A stretch of DNA of 64,000 nt from Lacihabitans sp. CS3-21 (GTDB lineage: Bacteria > Bacteroidota > Bacteroidia > Cytophagales > Spirosomataceae), in the NCBI RefSeq assembly GCF_024343675.1, contig NZ_RJUD01000020.1:1-64000 (forward strand). The letters run 5' to 3'. The translations under genes and the position numbers were made by a program. Position 1 is the first letter of the stretch; every line of letters begins with the position of its first letter. Shown in pieces: positions 8,676 to 17,843 of this stretch. The notes under the pieces were generated by a model. It made no database searches, had not been told where the DNA came from, and worked only from the letters and a program-made list of their open reading frames with translations.

Positions 8676-8787
8676 AATAGCTTTATATTTATCTTCAAAA
8701 AAAGCTAATTATCCATAACTTAATTGTAGATTTTATACTAATGGTTGATTTTCTATTTGAAAATATGAAACCAAACTCAAAGTAAAA

Positions 8788-9465
8788 CTATTGATTATCT
8801 AAAGCTCCAAAAACCAAGTTCTCTAAAAACAATTCAAGAACTTTTGGATCTTTATGATCGGCAAAATCGCATAATCTAGGCAAATGATGCATAAAAAAAT
8901 ACTGCAAATGAGACGCTTCAACCAAAGTGCTTGCGAGTGAATTTGAAAATTTATATTCGGGATTATACTCTTTGAAAACAGATGCTATCAATTCACAAAG
9001 CTCCTTGTATGGAACAAACACCTGATTTTTATTCAAATTATCTACCTCTTTAGACAAAAAAGTTTTGCTTCCATCTGTAATAGCTATGTAATAAAGTGCC
9101 TTTTGATCTATATCAGTAGAGTAGGTTACAGAGTTGTCCTCCCAAACCAAAAGATCTATAATTGTCCTAATTTTATCCGCTGGACTTTTCAAATTATTGA
9201 TATTGAACAATACCTGGTACCTAATAAACGCCCAATAATAATCTATCAAATAGATAAGGAGCTTATGTTTGTTTTCAAAATACCTATAGACTGTGGCTTC
9301 TGTGGTTGGGATTTCCAAAGCCAGTTTCTTGAAATTAAACTGCTCATAACCAATCTCAGAAATCAGCTTTATTGATTTTCGAATTATATTTTTCCCTATT
9401 TCGGTTCCGTCAGGATCGCGAAGGAATAGCGAATTGTTAAGTTTAATTTTAAATTCTATTTGCAT
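8788..9465 (-). CDS. TetR/AcrR family regulator of the ABC/HlyD/TolC operon
   Basis: This 225-residue TetR-type protein has an N-terminal HTH at about residues 28-75 (ISEIGYEQFNFKKLALEI, then TTEATVYRYFENKHKLL). The C-terminal half has no motif that names a ligand. It is divergent from the ABC transporter operon with 125 bp between start codons. That gap holds two related palindromic sites overlapping both promoters, so the protein very likely controls itself and the exporter. The effector is unknown. Confidence 0.88.
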   Translation of the reverse strand: MQIEFKIKLNNSLFLRDPDGTEIGKNIIRKSIKLISEIGYEQFNFKKLALEIPTTEATVYRYFENKHKLLIYLIDYYWAFIRYQVLFNINNLKSPADKIRTIIDLLVWEDNSVTYSTDIDQKALYYIAITDGSKTFLSKEVDNLNKNQVFVPYKELCELIASVFKEYNPEYKFSNSLASTLVEASHLQYFFMHHLPRLCDFADHKDPKVLELFLENLVFGALDNQ

Positions 9466-9482
9466 TTCATATCTTTATAAAA

Positions 9483-9514
9483 CAAAAGTAAATAGTAATT
9501 ATCACACAAACAAA
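9483..9514 (-). promoter_or_regulatory. TetR gene promoter with operator-like sequence in the spacer
   Basis: On the minus strand TTTG (9511-9514), a 20-bp spacer and TACTTTTG (9483-9490) match the Bacteroidota promoter exactly, giving a leader of about 10 nt. The spacer contains AATAGTAATTATCA (9491-9504), which resembles one strand of the palindrome at 9534-9546. Confidence 0.65.
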
Positions 9515-9533
9515 AGTATTATAATTTTTTATG

Positions 9534-9572
9534 ATAGTATTACTATTGTTTTAAAAAGTGTTTGTATATTTG
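9534..9572 (+). promoter_or_regulatory. Operator palindrome and promoter of the ABC exporter operon
   Basis: ATAGTATTACTAT (9534-9546) is a perfect 13-bp palindrome around a central base. It ends 18 bp before TATATTTG (9565-9572), an exact TAnnTTTG -7 box 18 bp before the ABC start codon. The palindrome therefore covers the -33 region, where a repressor would block the promoter. Confidence 0.6.
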
Positions 9573-9590
9573 CAAAAAAAATATTTTTTA

Positions 9591-11261
9591 ATGGAACAAA
9601 AATATTCATCAACCATCCGATCTGCCACAAGTCGAATTTTAGATTTACTAAAGCTCGATAAAGAAGATATTAGCTCTATTTACATGTTCTCTATTTTTGC
9701 GGGAATTCTATCCTTATCATTGCCCTTGGGTATTCAAGCCATCATTGGGTTTGTTATGGCGGGCAGTTTATCTACCTCAATAATTGTACTTATTGGATTG
9801 GTTTTGGTGGGAACCTTCTTGACGGGGCTTTTACAAGTGCGTACATTGGAAATGATAGAGAAAATAGAACAAAAATTGTTTGTTAGATATTCGCTTGAAT
9901 ATGGAAATAGATTACCTAAACTCAATATTGAGAAGCTAGACAGTTATTATCTTCCAGAGTTAGTAAATCGATTCTTTGACATTAGTACTTTACAGAAAAG
10001 TCTTCAAAAGTTATTAGTAGAAGTACCAGCAGCACTAATTCAGGTCATTCTTGGTATTGCCTTGTTGTCATTTTATCATCCACTTTTTATAGCCTTCGGT
10101 TTAATTCTATTTATAACGGTGGCACTTATTCTACAATATACATCACAAAAAGGCTTCGCAACCTCTATCGAAACCAGTGACAATAAATATAAGATAGCTG
10201 GTTGGCTTGAAGAAATGGCTCGTAGTATTAAATCTTTTAAATACTCAAAAAAATCGACCTTAAACATAGACAATACAGATAAATTAGTATCGAAATATCT
10301 AAATTCTCGAACGAGGCATTTTAAAATTCTTCAGTTACAATATTGGAGTCTAATAGGTTTCAAGCTTCTAATAACTGGGTCTATGCTTGTGATAGGCGTT
10401 TGGTTACTTATTAATCAGCAAATAAACATCGGTCAATTTATTGCTGCAGACATTGTAATTATAGCGATAATGGGTTCTATCGAAAAGTTAATAGGGGTAT
10501 TAGACCAAATATATGAAGCACTAACTGCCGTTGAAAAACTAAATAAAGTGGCCGAAGCAGAAGTAGAAACCTCAGGGAAAGAAAAACTTAATGAAAAATC
10601 AGAAGGTGTTTCAATAAATTTTGAAAAAGTGAATTTTTCATATGAAGTTAACAATGAAATACTCAAGAATTTAACTTTTGATATTAAGTCAGGTCAGTGG
10701 GTACTTATAAATGGTAAATCAGGAACTGGAAAATCCTCAGTTTTAAGACTTCTTACTGGAGCGTTCAAAAATTTCTCAGGTAACATAACATTGGACGGTT
10801 TGCCTATAAGAAATTATAATAGTGACTCTATAAGAGCTCAAACTGGAATTCTTTTAGGACAACAAGATATATTTCTTGGAACTTTAGAAGAAAACCTTAC
10901 AATGGGAATTTTATCCATAGGAACGAATGATATTCTTAAAATTGCAAAACTGACAGGCTTAGATACTTTTATTTCAAACTCTGAAAAGGGATTAGAAACT
11001 CGTATAGACCCAATAGGAAAAAGGTTGCCTTCCGAAATAAGGCATGCCATACTTTTGACCCGTTCATTGCTAGGCAAATCTCGATTATTTTTATTTGAAG
11101 AGCCTTTTAAATATCTCAGCGAACAACAAATGATTAATACTATTAATTATATAAAAGAAACATCAGCAACAGTATTATTAACCTCAGAATCAATGGCTTG
11201 TGAAAACCACTGCGACGTAATTTTGAAATTGGAAAACGGAAAAATCGATAGTGCAAGATGA
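9591..11261 (+). CDS. Type I secretion-like ABC exporter with degenerate ATPase domain
   Basis: This 556-residue half-transporter has an ABC exporter membrane domain (about residues 28-310, six predicted helices) followed by one nucleotide-binding domain (about 340-556). Walker A is intact (GKSGTGKS, 375-382) and a Q-loop glutamine is present (LLGQQDIF, about 421-428). The other motifs depart from consensus: the LSGGQ signature reads LPSEI (479-483), Walker B is LFLFEEP with Glu for Asp, the D-loop reads FKYLS, and the H-loop position reads LLTSES without His. There is no C39 peptidase domain. The start is the ATG at 9591 because the upstream ATG lies over the -7 box. The stop overlaps the HlyD gene by 4 bp. 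Confidence 0.85.
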   Translation: MEQKYSSTIRSATSRILDLLKLDKEDISSIYMFSIFAGILSLSLPLGIQAIIGFVMAGSLSTSIIVLIGLVLVGTFLTGLLQVRTLEMIEKIEQKLFVRYSLEYGNRLPKLNIEKLDSYYLPELVNRFFDISTLQKSLQKLLVEVPAALIQVILGIALLSFYHPLFIAFGLILFITVALILQYTSQKGFATSIETSDNKYKIAGWLEEMARSIKSFKYSKKSTLNIDNTDKLVSKYLNSRTRHFKILQLQYWSLIGFKLLITGSMLVIGVWLLINQQINIGQFIAADIVIIAIMGSIEKLIGVLDQIYEALTAVEKLNKVAEAEVETSGKEKLNEKSEGVSINFEKVNFSYEVNNEILKNLTFDIKSGQWVLINGKSGTGKSSVLRLLTGAFKNFSGNITLDGLPIRNYNSDSIRAQTGILLGQQDIFLGTLEENLTMGILSIGTNDILKIAKLTGLDTFISNSEKGLETRIDPIGKRLPSEIRHAILLTRSLLGKSRLFLFEEPFKYLSEQQMINTINYIKETSATVLLTSESMACENHCDVILKLENGKIDSAR

Positions 11262-12607
11262 ATACATATTTAAATACAGACCTCGAAAATATTGATAAAG
11301 ACAGCAATGTGAAGTCGTTTTCTAAAATTTATCAAATAAATAAGAAATCGTCTCTGCGAAAGTGGTTTATTGCAATTATAATCATTACCATTTTAATATT
11401 AATTTTACCTTGGACCCAAAATATCAGGTCAAATGGTAACATTACCACATTGAAACAGGAGGATAGAGCACAAGAAGTTAATACAATAATTCCAGGAAAA
11501 GTAGTAAAGTGGTTTGTGAAAGAAGGCGATTTTGTAAATAAAGGAGATACTATACTACAATTGGGGGAGGTCAAAGTAGAGTATTTTGACCCGATTCTTT
11601 TACAAAGAACTCAAAATCAAATAGATGCCAAAAATCAAAGTATTGTCGCATATGAAGGAAAAGCTTCCACTTCAGTAACACAAACTGAAGTCTTGAGAAA
11701 TGCCATGGAACTTAAACTCAACTCTATTGACAACAAAATTGGTCAACAACGCCTTAAAATAACTAGTGACAGTGCCGACTTAGCCGCGGCCAACAACGCT
11801 TTAGAAGCCTACTCCAGACAAATATCCGCCGCTAAAGTAATGTTGGACAGTGGTGTAATCTCGCTTACAGAATTCGAAAAAAGAAGAGTCACCTATCAAG
11901 ATGCAATAGCCAAAACAACCAGTAATGGTAATAAACTGAATCAATCTAGGCAGGAGTTACTCAACCTCAGAATAGAAAGAAATGGAGCAGTTCAAGAATA
12001 TCTTGACAAAATAGCCAAAGCGGAAGGAGACCGATTCGGAAGTATTTCTGCCGCAGCAAGCACCGAGGCAGAAGTCATAAAGCTAGAAAACACCTTGGCA
12101 AATTATGATGCCAGGCAACAATTGTTTTTCATAACTGCCCCACAAAGCGGACAAATAACCAAAGCCATGAAAGCCGGTATTGGAGAAATGCTTAAAGAAG
12201 GCGATATGATAGTAGAAATAGTACCACAAAACACCAAATTAGCGGTAGAAATGTATGTAAGTCCCTTAGATTTACCTCTCATAAACAAAGGCCAAAAAGT
12301 AACATTTATATTTGATGGTTTTCCGGCAATTGTCTTTAGCGGCTGGCCACAAACTAGTTATGGTACATTTTCGGGTATAATTACTGCGGTAGAAACTTCG
12401 GTAAGTTCTAACGGCATGTTTAGGGTTTTGGTTGCAGAAGATAAAAACGATAGGCCATGGCCTAAAAATCTGAGGCTTGGTGGTGGATCAAAAGGCATAG
12501 CCCTACTTAAAGACGTTCCGATATTCTATGAACTTTGGCGTAACATAAATGGCTTTCCGCCAGAATTTTATGTGCCTGAAACCAAAGCCACTACCACAAA
12601 AAAATAA
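11258..12607 (+). CDS. HlyD family secretion adaptor
   Basis: This 449-residue HlyD-type periplasmic adaptor has a cytoplasmic N-terminus of about 36 residues, one membrane helix (about 37-53, FIAIIIITILILILPW) and a lipoyl half (KVVKWFVKEGDFVNKGDTIL, about 80-99). A long coiled coil (about 110-290) and a second lipoyl/barrel region (FITAPQSGQITK, then GFPAIVFSGWP) follow. It should link the ABC protein to the TolC partner. The ATG overlaps the ABC stop (ATGA), and the TolC start follows by 7 bp. Confidence 0.9.
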   Translation: MNTYLNTDLENIDKDSNVKSFSKIYQINKKSSLRKWFIAIIIITILILILPWTQNIRSNGNITTLKQEDRAQEVNTIIPGKVVKWFVKEGDFVNKGDTILQLGEVKVEYFDPILLQRTQNQIDAKNQSIVAYEGKASTSVTQTEVLRNAMELKLNSIDNKIGQQRLKITSDSADLAAANNALEAYSRQISAAKVMLDSGVISLTEFEKRRVTYQDAIAKTTSNGNKLNQSRQELLNLRIERNGAVQEYLDKIAKAEGDRFGSISAAASTEAEVIKLENTLANYDARQQLFFITAPQSGQITKAMKAGIGEMLKEGDMIVEIVPQNTKLAVEMYVSPLDLPLINKGQKVTFIFDGFPAIVFSGWPQTSYGTFSGIITAVETSVSSNGMFRVLVAEDKNDRPWPKNLRLGGGSKGIALLKDVPIFYELWRNINGFPPEFYVPETKATTTKK

Positions 12608-12614
12608 AAAGAAC

Positions 12615-14000
12615 ATGAGAATTGTGATTGTACTTTTGATAATTTTTATATCAAAAAACACCTCAGCACAAAAAGTTTTGAAACTGGATGATTTTTTGGA
12701 GCTCATTTCAAAGAATCATCCCATAGCAAAGCAAGCTCAAATTAGAGTGGACATGTCTGCCGCTGCGTTTTTTGCCGCCAAAGGGGTGTTTGATCCCGTT
12801 TTGACAAATGAAACAGCAAAAAAAACCTTAGACGGCAAAATCTATTATAACTACCAAGATACAGAATTGAAAGTCTATACCCCCATAGGCCTCACCGCCA
12901 AAACTGGTATAGAAAATAGTAATGGCATGTTCTCTTCCAATGAACGAACCATCGGAAACCTTGGATATATTGGTTTAGAAATGCCTGTCCTCAAAGGACT
13001 TTTGATAGATTACCAAAGAGCAATCCTTAAACAGTCCGCTATTTATCAAAAACAATCAGAGGAAGAAAAGCGACAAATGCTAAACGATTTATATTTGGAT
13101 GCCATACAAGATTATTGGCAGTGGACGGCCTCCTACCAAAACATGGACCTGCTAATACAAAACCTCGGAAATGCTAAAAATAGACTAAATTTATTACGAA
13201 TTGCATTTCAAAATGGTGATAAATCCATGAACGACACCTTGGAAGCTTACACACAAGTTCAGAACATAGAGTTACTCTACCAAGAGGCTCAAATGGAGGC
13301 TCAAACCTCAGCCATCAGTCTTGCAAAATATCTTTGGAATAGCAACGACAGCCCCTACTTTCTAGAATCTGGCACAATTCCCGATATTGTGGCTTTTGGT
13401 TTGGTTTCCATAGAAGACAGAACTGAAGAACTCATCAGTTTAGCCAAAAACCAACATCCAGAACTCGGAGTTTATAGGTTTAAGATGGATGCATTAGCTG
13501 TAGAGCGAACGCTAAAAAGACAATCTTTGTTGCCTACCGCTAATTTAAAAATGAATATCCTAAGCAAAAACTATTATAATTTTGAATCGGCATATTCACC
13601 TTTTCTCAATAATAATTACAAATTTGGTTTTGATTTCAAAATGCCCTTATTCCTCAGAGAAGCTCGGGGCGATTACCAAAAAACTTTGCTGAAAATATCC
13701 GAAACTAACTCCATAATTAGCAACAAAACTTGGGAAATTGAGAACAAAATAAGATCTTATGGTGTAGAACAAAATGCTTTAAAAAGCCAACTAAATACCT
13801 CTCAGAGTATGATAATTAATTATCGAAACCTACTTAAAAATGAAGAATTTAAGCTCCAACAAGGCGAAAGTACGCTTTTTTTGATAAATTCCAGAGAGAA
13901 TAAATGGATTGAAAGCTTACTAAAAAATCAGTCTTTAAAACTAAAATATTTAAAATCTGCCTACAAGCAACTTTGGGCGGCAGGTGTTTTGGTGAAATAA
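12615..14000 (+). CDS. TolC family outer-membrane protein of the ABC exporter
   Basis: This 461-residue outer-membrane channel has a signal peptide (MRIVIVLLIIFISKNTSAQ) and long helical segments (about 160-250 and 370-455). The start at 12615 is chosen because it gives a clean signal peptide; an upstream ATG would add 22 residues overlapping hlyD in another frame. It completes a tripartite ABC/HlyD/TolC exporter. No secreted substrate gene lies in the operon. It ends 11 bp from the convergent gene at 14012. Confidence 0.88.
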   Translation: MRIVIVLLIIFISKNTSAQKVLKLDDFLELISKNHPIAKQAQIRVDMSAAAFFAAKGVFDPVLTNETAKKTLDGKIYYNYQDTELKVYTPIGLTAKTGIENSNGMFSSNERTIGNLGYIGLEMPVLKGLLIDYQRAILKQSAIYQKQSEEEKRQMLNDLYLDAIQDYWQWTASYQNMDLLIQNLGNAKNRLNLLRIAFQNGDKSMNDTLEAYTQVQNIELLYQEAQMEAQTSAISLAKYLWNSNDSPYFLESGTIPDIVAFGLVSIEDRTEELISLAKNQHPELGVYRFKMDALAVERTLKRQSLLPTANLKMNILSKNYYNFESAYSPFLNNNYKFGFDFKMPLFLREARGDYQKTLLKISETNSIISNKTWEIENKIRSYGVEQNALKSQLNTSQSMIINYRNLLKNEEFKLQQGESTLFLINSRENKWIESLLKNQSLKLKYLKSAYKQLWAAGVLVK

Positions 14001-14011
14001 TTTCTAGAAAG

Positions 14012-15421
14012 TCATTCTTTAGTGCCCTTCAAAGCCAAAAATCGCTGAAAACAATTGGCAACAGCTACGGTAGTATAGGCTTCGGACTTCCAAAAAAGAA
14101 TATTACGAAGCAAAGTGCCTCCCGAAAAATACACACCTGCTTCCCAGTAAATTTGGTCGTTTTTTACTTTTTTTTGACTTATAATAAAGTTAATAGCTTT
14201 TTGCATGACTGTTTCAGACACCGCCAAACCTTTGGATTTACAATCTATCATCGCAGAAAGGGCATTGGTTGTACTTTGTACTCGGTCAAAATGATTGATA
14301 AAACTTTGACTTTGAAAACTCCCATCTGCGTTTTGTTTCTCCTCAATATCCTTTAAAATTATTTCAGATGAAACCCTCAGTTCATCTACTCCACTCGCAA
14401 AGGCTTTCGCCACTGTGAAATGAATGTGAAATTGATTGGGATAATACACCGAGTTATTGTACCAAAACTTCTTTCTAAGCCGATTTTCTATCAATTTTAT
14501 AGCATCTAAATGGCCTTTGCTATTTTGCAATTGTCTTGTTTTGGCCAAATATGCCAGCACATTGGCATTCACCACCACATCCACATCATTTGCCCCAAAA
14601 GGCACCCATGGCTCATACGCTTCCGGTCGAGCTGAACTTCCAGGCACAAAAATCATCAGGGTATTGATTGCAGTTTTTAACACATTCCAGTTATTATATT
14701 CATATTCAGGATATAGCCACGTCATATATGCACCTGAGTTGCCATCTCTGTGAAAAAGCACGTTAAACCAGTTTCTGTTTTTTCTTTCAATATCCAAAAA
14801 CGCATCGAATCTTTTACAGGAAGCCAGCTCATTTTTTGAATCAAAAATATTATTATTGTAAAGAGATGCTAAGTTTCCCAGTGAAGTATCATCGGCATCT
14901 TTAGGCACATTTCCTGTATTGTGAATAAACCTTGAGCGTAAATTAAAATTAGTAGGTCTATGCACCAACGGCTGAGGATGTGGTTCGTTAAATAATTTTA
15001 GCTTTCTTGTTGGTGGCAGTTTCTTCCAAAAATTATACAAATTATCCTCATTATAACTCCTAATATCATCATATGCGAGTTTTAAAGTAGGCAAAAGATC
15101 CTTTCTGTTGGTATCAAGTAGATAAATTTCTGCGAGAGCATTGTGTATGGCAGAAACCGTAAAACAATTGGAATCTTGTGCTTTTTGTTTCCTACCGATA
15201 AAAAAATAAGGTGTTGTTAAGTGCATTTCCACAGGCCACTCGCCAGCGTAATATTTGGCAAAAACCGTTTCTTTTATCTGAGTACTTTTGATAAATTGAA
15301 GGGCTGAATCAATCTGTGATTTTAGTAAATATTCATCTGTTTTTTGTGAATAAAGCGAAAAAAAATTAAACAAAAATGCAGAAAAAAGAACTAAAAAAGG
15401 TGTGGCTTTCTTTATCTTCAT
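14012..15421 (-). CDS. Exported alpha-toroid protein with terpene-cyclase-like DxDD motif
   Basis: This 469-residue protein has an N-terminal signal (about residues 1-25, ending LYSQ) and no strict family I can name. Helical repeats run through the whole chain. DADDTS at 175-180 resembles the DxDD acid motif of class II terpene cyclases. A QW-like element EKQNADGSF sits at 361-369, and FIISQ...YWEAG (about 412-429) looks like another repeat. These suggest an (alpha/alpha) barrel of the squalene-hopene cyclase/prenyltransferase type, but export to the periplasm is atypical for such enzymes. It may equally be a non-catalytic or polysaccharide-acting toroid. It converges on the exporter operon. 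Confidence 0.6.
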   Translation of the reverse strand: MKIKKATPFLVLFSAFLFNFFSLYSQKTDEYLLKSQIDSALQFIKSTQIKETVFAKYYAGEWPVEMHLTTPYFFIGRKQKAQDSNCFTVSAIHNALAEIYLLDTNRKDLLPTLKLAYDDIRSYNEDNLYNFWKKLPPTRKLKLFNEPHPQPLVHRPTNFNLRSRFIHNTGNVPKDADDTSLGNLASLYNNNIFDSKNELASCKRFDAFLDIERKNRNWFNVLFHRDGNSGAYMTWLYPEYEYNNWNVLKTAINTLMIFVPGSSARPEAYEPWVPFGANDVDVVVNANVLAYLAKTRQLQNSKGHLDAIKLIENRLRKKFWYNNSVYYPNQFHIHFTVAKAFASGVDELRVSSEIILKDIEEKQNADGSFQSQSFINHFDRVQSTTNALSAMIDCKSKGLAVSETVMQKAINFIISQKKVKNDQIYWEAGVYFSGGTLLRNILFWKSEAYTTVAVANCFQRFLALKGTKE

Positions 15422-15439
15422 ACCCTGACCTTCAGTTAA

Positions 15440-16198
15440 TTACTTTGAATACTCTCCTCTAAGTTTTTTCAAAGCGTGGTTAGAAAACACAAACTCATCC
15501 AACTCTTTCACACTTGATGTCATTATCGTAGTGCTATCGCCTTCCCAAATTTTCTTCCCTTTATATAGGAACATAATATTGTCACCAATAGACAATACAG
15601 AATTCATGTCATGTGTAATTACTACGGTGGTTATATTAAAATCATCAGTAATTTCTTTAATCAATTCATCTATTTTAATAGATGTAAGAGGGTCTAAACC
15701 ACTATTCGGTTCATCACAAAACAAATATTTAGGATTCATCACGATTGCTCGGGCAATTCCTACGCGTTTTTTCATTCCACCAGATATTTCCGAAGGCATT
15801 CTCGGGCCTGTTCCGTCCAAACCTACTTTATGAAGGCAGAACTCCACCCTGTCATTTTTTTCACCTTCCGACATTTTGGTAAGCATGTCCAATGGAAACT
15901 TGATGTTTTGGTGTACCGTTTTTGAATCAAACAATGCCCCTCCTTGAAAAAGAACACCCATTTCTCTTCTAAGGTCTTTTCTGTCATTTTCGCTTATGTG
16001 CAAAAACTCCCTACCATCAAAAAACACATCGCCACTTTCAGGTTCCACCAAATCAAGCATACACTTTAAAAGCACACTCTTTCCGGTTCCGCTGGCTCCA
16101 ATTACTAAACTTGTCTCTCCTTTTTTGAAGATTCCAGAAACATTTTCTAAAACGACTTTTCCATTAAAAGCCTTGCTTATATTTTTTATTTCTATCAT
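15440..16198 (-). CDS. MlaF-like ABC transporter ATP-binding protein
   Basis: This 252-residue ATPase belongs to the Mce/MlaF phospholipid-transport group. Walker A is GASGTGKS (about 33-40), the signature is EISGGMKKRVGIARAI (about 137-152) and Walker B is YLFCDEPNSGLDP (about 158-170). The start is the ATG that overlaps the permease stop (ATGA, 16195-16198); an earlier ATG lies within the permease gene. With the permease it should move lipids between the envelope membranes. No MlaD/Mce substrate-binding gene follows in this window. Confidence 0.9.
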   Translation of the reverse strand: MIEIKNISKAFNGKVVLENVSGIFKKGETSLVIGASGTGKSVLLKCMLDLVEPESGDVFFDGREFLHISENDRKDLRREMGVLFQGGALFDSKTVHQNIKFPLDMLTKMSEGEKNDRVEFCLHKVGLDGTGPRMPSEISGGMKKRVGIARAIVMNPKYLFCDEPNSGLDPLTSIKIDELIKEITDDFNITTVVITHDMNSVLSIGDNIMFLYKGKKIWEGDSTTIMTSSVKELDEFVFSNHALKKLRGEYSK

Positions 16199-16926
16199 GT
16201 CAACAACTCTGCTAAAAGATAATCGGCAATCAAAATCGCTATACAACTGTTGGTTACTGCCGCTGTTGAAGCCTTCCCAACTTCCAAAGCTCCGCCTCTG
16301 GTGTGATATCCTTTATAGGCAGAAATAGTCGCTATCAAAAAACCAAAAACGGCTGACTTTATAATCGGAATAGTGAGGTTATAAGGTATAAACGAAAACC
16401 TGATTCCGTATATATATTGCTCAGGTGTTAAAATACCTGTGAGTGTGCCAGCCAAATATCCACCAAATATGCCTAAAAATCCAGAAAAAATAGCCAAAAT
16501 AGGAAATGTAAATACCGCCGCTAATAGTTTAGGAAGTACCAAATATGAAGCAGAGTTGATGCCCATTACTTCAAGTGCATCTATTTGCTCTGTTATTCTC
16601 ATAGTCCCAAGCTCGCCAGCAATATTAGATCCTACTTTACCTGCTAAAACCACGCACATAAATGTAGATGAAAGTTCTAATAAGGTCATATCTCTAACAA
16701 TATTGCCAACGATATACAGCGGAATAACCGGACTCACCAAGTTTGCAAATATCTGCACACAGGTTACAGCACCTATAAACAAGGCCACAATTGCAATAAT
16801 TAGCACGGAGTCAATTCCAATAGTTATGCATTCGTCCAAAAAACGATACCAATAAACTTTTGCCGACTCCCTCCTTGTAAAAAGCTCATTGAGAAAAATA
16901 AAGAATTTTCCTAGCAGTTTTAGCAT
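16195..16926 (-). CDS. MlaE-like ABC transporter permease
   Basis: This 243-residue inner-membrane permease of the MlaE family has about five to six helices. The family signature MRITEQIDALEVMGIN (about residues 116-131) is present. The start MLKLLGKFFIF is preferred; an ATG 42 bp upstream is also possible. It is translationally coupled to the ATPase downstream. A role in glycerophospholipid transport and outer-membrane lipid asymmetry is expected from the family. Confidence 0.9.
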   Translation of the reverse strand: MLKLLGKFFIFLNELFTRRESAKVYWYRFLDECITIGIDSVLIIAIVALFIGAVTCVQIFANLVSPVIPLYIVGNIVRDMTLLELSSTFMCVVLAGKVGSNIAGELGTMRITEQIDALEVMGINSASYLVLPKLLAAVFTFPILAIFSGFLGIFGGYLAGTLTGILTPEQYIYGIRFSFIPYNLTIPIIKSAVFGFLIATISAYKGYHTRGGALEVGKASTAAVTNSCIAILIADYLLAELLT

Positions 16927-17020
16927 ATACACTATGATAAAAGATGAAACACAAAGGTAATCAAACACGAATTAATTCAAGTCTAATCAAATTGAATTTT
17001 ATTTAAACCTCTTCAAGCGT

Positions 17021-17028
17021 TAATTTTG
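17021..17028 (+). promoter_or_regulatory. -7 promoter element of the SDR gene
   Basis: TAATTTTG matches TAnnTTTG and lies 17 bp before the ATG of the SDR gene. No exact TTTG is found at the -33 distance. Confidence 0.4.
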
Positions 17029-17045
17029 AAAAAAATTCTAAGAAA

Positions 17046-17750
17046 ATGAAAAAATTAGCTGTGGTTAGTGGGGCAAGCAAAGGAATTGGTAAAGCGGTGG
17101 TAGAAAAATTAGCTTCCGAAGGGTTTGACGTTGCAGTTTGTTCAAGATCAATCTCAAATCTAGAGGCTTTAAAAATCGAATTTGAATCAAAATACACCTC
17201 AAATATTCATATTTTTGTCGCTGACGTTTCCAAAAAAGATGAAATTCAAAATTTTGGAAAATTTATTCTTGGATTGAATTTGCCCGTGCATGTTTTGGTA
17301 AACAATGCAGGTTTGTTTTTACCTGGAAAAATCCTTGAAGAAGCCGAAGACACCTTAGAAACGCTCATAAACACCAATGTCTACAGTGCTTATTATTTAT
17401 CTAGAATTCTTGTTCCAGTGATGGAAACTTTGGATTCTGCCCATGTTTTCAACATTTGTTCCATAGCTAGTTTGATGGCCTATCCGCAAAGCGGCTCTTA
17501 TTCCATTTCAAAATTTGCCTTGCTGGGTTTTAGTAAAAGTCTCCGTCAGGAATTATTAAATACGAACGTAAAAGTGACTTCTATAATGCCGGGGGCTACC
17601 TTAACTGACAGTTGGGCAGGCGTAGATTTACCAGCTGAAAGATTTATGGAATCAAAAGACGTGGCAGATATAATTTGGGCTAGTTACAATTTATCCAAAT
17701 CAGCTGTCGTTGAAGAAATCGTGTTGCGTCCATTAAAAGGTGATATCTGA
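17046..17750 (+). CDS. Short-chain dehydrogenase/reductase
   Basis: This 234-residue classical SDR has a Rossmann fold. The cofactor loop is SGASKGIGKAV (about residues 8-18), the NNAG motif is at about 86-89 (VLVNNAGLF), Ser is in the catalytic strand (NICSIASLM), and YSISKFAL holds the catalytic Tyr-x3-Lys. Arg after the second strand (CSRSI) suggests NADP preference. The substrate is unknown. It stands alone, 93 bp upstream of the DUF5606 gene in the same direction. Confidence 0.9.
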   Translation: MKKLAVVSGASKGIGKAVVEKLASEGFDVAVCSRSISNLEALKIEFESKYTSNIHIFVADVSKKDEIQNFGKFILGLNLPVHVLVNNAGLFLPGKILEEAEDTLETLINTNVYSAYYLSRILVPVMETLDSAHVFNICSIASLMAYPQSGSYSISKFALLGFSKSLRQELLNTNVKVTSIMPGATLTDSWAGVDLPAERFMESKDVADIIWASYNLSKSAVVEEIVLRPLKGDI

Positions 17751-17843
17751 GATTTAGAAAATGGCCATATTGGGTTAAAAATTCAAACTCAGTCTGATTT
17801 TTCACTAAATTGCAACGTTTTACAAAACACATTGAAAATATAT

